Of a stretch of 64,000 bases of DNA, positions 61,591 through 64,000 are shown one piece after another (the stretch's first letter is position 1; each line of letters starts with the position of its first letter). This DNA comes from CAZSNT01 sp964607765 (lineage in GTDB: Bacteria > Verrucomicrobiota > Lentisphaeria > Oligosphaerales > JABHEG01). The translations under genes and the position numbers were made by a program. The DNA lies in assembly GCA_964607765.1 (NCBI GenBank), contig CAZSNT010000028.1, forward strand, positions 13,440 to 77,439, written 5' to 3'. The notes beneath the pieces are model-generated. The model made no database searches and was not told the DNA's origin. It saw only the letters and a list, made by a program, of their open reading frames with translations.

Positions 61591-63795
61591 TCAGGGACCA
61601 ACAGACTCCGCCAGCAACCCCATCCGGTCGAACTGTATGGGCTCGAACTCCGGGATACGAGTGAAGAGCGGTGCGTCCTTCCTGAGCCGGAAGTCTCCGG
61701 CATCGGCGTCAACGAAGCCAGGGTCCTGCAGCGTGACCCAGTTATTGCGAGCGTCGAGCGTACGCGAATGGTCCCGGATGCCTCGTTCAGACCGGCGCGT
61801 ATCCGGCACATGGAGCACGTTGTGGTAAACGTGGCTGGTGGGGCGGAAGAACTCGTCGGGCTCCTTCTTGGCAAGCCACACCTTCAGGTCGTCGTACTTG
61901 CGGTAGGGCGTTTCCTCGATCTTGCCGTTCCCGAACCGGGCCTGGGTCTTGGTCCAGTGTCTGAACCAGCGCTGTTCTTTGGGGCGAGCGCCCTGCTGGT
62001 ACATGGCCGGACAGTTGATCATGACGTTGTTGAATGTCCGGCATTCGCCGCCCCCGTTGACCGACACGGCGGCTCGGTTCGCCACCTGCCCCACGTTCGC
62101 GAACACGTTGCCGTGAATGTGCACGCCCCAGGAGAAGTTGTCCGGATACACGCCGATCGTGGGGATGTCGTGGAAGTAGTTGTGCCGGATCACGATTCCG
62201 CGGCTTTCCGCCCGGGGGCCGGTGTAAACGTAGAGGGCGCCGCCGTCGAACTTGTGGTAGTTGGGCAGGTGGTGGATCTCGTTGTACTCGACGATCACGT
62301 CATTGGCGTGCCGGATGCGGATGCCGAAGTGCGGTCCGTTGGTGATGTCGCAGTGCGCGATGCGGTGTCCGACGCCGTCGATCATGACCCCGGGCAGCTG
62401 CGATTTCTGGTCCCAGCCGAAGTCGTGGATCCGGCAGTTGACCACCTCGTTCCCCGCCGGCTGCAACGTGCCGAAGTCACCGCCCTGGAGGTGGACGCCG
62501 TGGGCGCCCAAACCCCGGATCCGACAATTGGTCACGCGGACATTCCGCCCCCGAACCGTCACGCCGCCGGCCGCGAAGTTCGCAATCTCGCAGTGGTCGA
62601 TCCGGATGCTGCGTGCATTCTTCACGTCAATCCCCAAGCTCCGCCCGGAGTCCAGGGTCAGTCCGTGCAGCTCAACATGGGCCGCACCGTCGATGGCGAT
62701 CATAGGCTCGGCCAGCGTGGCGAGAACGATCGGGCTGTTTGCGAACTCCGCAGGCGGGATGAGGGTGAGCAGGCCGCGTTCACGATCGATGAAGTACTCG
62801 CCGGCGGTGTCGAGTTCCTCCGGGATATTCTGGAAGTGGAAGTGGGGCAGGCGCACGGATTCGCCCTGTCCGACACCGTGGAGCTCGGCGCGGGCGAAGG
62901 TGATGGTTCGAGCCTCCGGATCTGCTGCTGCGAGCCGGTTGTAGGTCCACTCCCACGTTGAGGAGAGTACACCGTCGAGGAACACGTTCCCGATGTCATG
63001 CCAGTGCTTCATGCGATCGAACGCCACGCGGACCGTGCCGCCCCGGCCGGGTTGGCCGCGTTTCCGTGTCTCGATCAGCCTCTCGCCCGGGTCGAGCACG
63101 TCCGTGTACGTCACTTCGCCGGGGAGCCGGACGCGGTCGATGATTGCCTGCACGGTCTTCTCGTAGCCGCGCAGCGGCCGCTTCTCCGGCAGGTAGTGCC
63201 GGTAGGTCATGAACGGGCTTTCCACACGCTCGTTGGGCCAGCGCGCCAGCGTCATGCGTCGACCGCCGATGGCGAGGAACGCCGGTGGGACGCGCGCCTT
63301 GGGCTCGGCAGCCCACCCGTGTGACGTCAGCTCACCCAGGTCCTGAATGACGTGCTCGCGGAGGTCAGCGACGAGGATCTTCGATCGGGCCGCCGGATCG
63401 ATCAGCCTGGCAAGGGACTCCTCGTCGTCCACCGGACGGAACCAGCCTGGCTTGAGGACACTGCCGCCGAAGAGCGTGACGCGTGCGCCCGGCGCCGGGC
63501 CAATGCGAAGCGGTTGTGTCTCGGAGCCGGAGTCGGCCTGCCCCAACGTCACGGCGCGGTCGATGGTGTAGAGTCCCTCACCAAGCCGAATGTCGATGCC
63601 GACCGGGTCCGGCGCCTCCCGGGCTCGGATACCCCGTGCAGCGATCACGGCTTGTTGGAGATTGGCGAACGGGTTCTGAACAGACCCGTTGCCGTCCGGA
63701 CTGCCGTTGACAGCGACATGAAGAACATGCTCGGCAGGGGCAGCCATCGCGCCGCTCCACAGCAGGCAGATCAGTATGGTGGTACGTGTCTTCAT
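61591..63795 (-). CDS. Exported right-handed parallel beta-helix protein
   Basis: A 734-residue protein with a signal peptide (MKTRTTILICLLWSGAMAAP). The entry HVAVNGSPDGNGSVQNPFAN matches DUF1565-like beta-helix proteins. Helix repeats at ~370-590 include IRIDHCEIANFAAGGVTV, HRIAHCDITNGPHFGIRI and IVEYNEIHHLPNYHKFDGG. Similar to the protein at 20556 but without its C-terminal sugar-binding-like domain. Probably a polysaccharide lyase, hydrolase or binding protein; no catalytic residue can be named. First gene of the minus-strand set with GH29 and GH117. Confidence 0.85.
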   Translation of the reverse strand: MKTRTTILICLLWSGAMAAPAEHVLHVAVNGSPDGNGSVQNPFANLQQAVIAARGIRAREAPDPVGIDIRLGEGLYTIDRAVTLGQADSGSETQPLRIGPAPGARVTLFGGSVLKPGWFRPVDDEESLARLIDPAARSKILVADLREHVIQDLGELTSHGWAAEPKARVPPAFLAIGGRRMTLARWPNERVESPFMTYRHYLPEKRPLRGYEKTVQAIIDRVRLPGEVTYTDVLDPGERLIETRKRGQPGRGGTVRVAFDRMKHWHDIGNVFLDGVLSSTWEWTYNRLAAADPEARTITFARAELHGVGQGESVRLPHFHFQNIPEELDTAGEYFIDRERGLLTLIPPAEFANSPIVLATLAEPMIAIDGAAHVELHGLTLDSGRSLGIDVKNARSIRIDHCEIANFAAGGVTVRGRNVRVTNCRIRGLGAHGVHLQGGDFGTLQPAGNEVVNCRIHDFGWDQKSQLPGVMIDGVGHRIAHCDITNGPHFGIRIRHANDVIVEYNEIHHLPNYHKFDGGALYVYTGPRAESRGIVIRHNYFHDIPTIGVYPDNFSWGVHIHGNVFANVGQVANRAAVSVNGGGECRTFNNVMINCPAMYQQGARPKEQRWFRHWTKTQARFGNGKIEETPYRKYDDLKVWLAKKEPDEFFRPTSHVYHNVLHVPDTRRSERGIRDHSRTLDARNNWVTLQDPGFVDADAGDFRLRKDAPLFTRIPEFEPIQFDRMGLLAESVGP

Positions 63796-63834
63796 GCTCT
63801 CGTTTCGGGGTAACCGTTAAGCTTGGGCTTCCGC

Positions 63835-63919
63835 CCTTAATCTCACCCTTGATCTTACCCCTGATCAAGTCCGTGCTTGTCGTCGGATTAAGGGTAGGAT
63901 TAAGGTCAGGATTAAGGGT
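63835..63919. repeat. Inverted array of TTAAGG-type repeats
   Basis: The left arm CTTAATCTCACCCTTGATC (63835 on) opposes the right arm, built of GGATTAAGGGT, GGATTAAGGT and GGATTAAGGGT (63885-63919). It lies upstream of the beta-helix gene. From 63920 to the window end I see nothing else. Confidence 0.75.
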
Positions 63920-64000
63920 GTCGGACTCCCGCACGTGGTTCCTGTGCTGTATGTAACGGTGATTCGCTGCCTGCAGATTCCAGCTATTACCTTACTGATG

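Noticed and set aside
59922..61664. 580-codon plus frame
   Set aside because: Antisense to GH29; no ribosome site or domain.

Overview
This is a 64-kb stretch of GC-rich bacterial DNA, evidently a draft or metagenome scaffold because it has two 100-base N gaps. Gene content points to a glycan-degrading member of the PVC group (Planctomycetota, Verrucomicrobiota, Kiritimatiellota, Lentisphaerota). It has six formylglycine sulfatases, two GH29 alpha-L-fucosidases, GH2 and GH117 hydrolases, two BNR-type sialidase-like proteins, a sialate O-acetylesterase, two right-handed beta-helix proteins, PQQ-type beta-propellers and Gfo/Idh/MocA oxidoreductases. It also carries many hairpin-type intergenic repeats. 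The group assignment is inference; there is no rRNA or other marker in the window, and I saw no tRNA, CRISPR, phage or transposase gene.

Layout. 1-1.9 kb: end of a beta-propeller gene and a zinc metallopeptidase, followed by an inverted-repeat element. 2.1-6.9 kb (minus): sulfatase, a corA-usp pair, and a sialate O-acetylesterase. 7.0-8.5 kb: an AAA/DUF4143 ATPase whose stop codon abuts a severed GH94 phosphorylase remnant. 8.6-14.8 kb (minus): a 2,064-residue hybrid sensor kinase with a periplasmic solute-binding module. 15.0-17.4 kb: a lipoprotein with a hydrolase-like fold, a Gfo/Idh/MocA oxidoreductase, and a decayed second oxidoreductase facing it. 17.7-26.5 kb (plus): a propeller-PHP protein, a beta-helix protein, a sulfatase and a sialidase. 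26.5-29.0 kb: a porin-like gene with a strong terminator, bracketed by two different tandem-repeat arrays, each broken by an assembly gap.

29.0-42.8 kb is a continuous plus-strand run: GH2, three sulfatases, a response-regulator/PP2C phosphatase whose start overlaps the last of these sulfatases, an AraD-type epimerase/aldolase, another sulfatase and an alpha-barrel-like protein. 42.9-51.0 kb holds RNase R, a GH-A-type hydrolase, an unrecognised exported protein and a fucosidase. 51.1-52.7 kb is an arsR-acr3 arsenite-resistance cassette with its own promoter. 52.9-64 kb has a tiny Lys/Ala-rich coiled-coil gene and a second sialidase. It then has a minus-strand set of a methyltransferase-like/PQQ fusion, GH117, fucosidase and beta-helix protein.

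Taken together, the window looks like equipment for dismantling sulfated, fucose-containing (probably algal or mucin-like) polysaccharide. Three sulfatases have export signals and extra beta-sandwich modules. Three others, and the GH2, GH29 and GH117 enzymes, lack signal peptides and so are probably cytoplasmic, suggesting uptake of oligosaccharides followed by internal desulfation. AraD would feed released pentose into central metabolism. The ATGA overlap between an exported sulfatase and a SpoIIE-type phosphatase ties signalling to this pathway. No sulfatase-maturing enzyme is encoded in the window.
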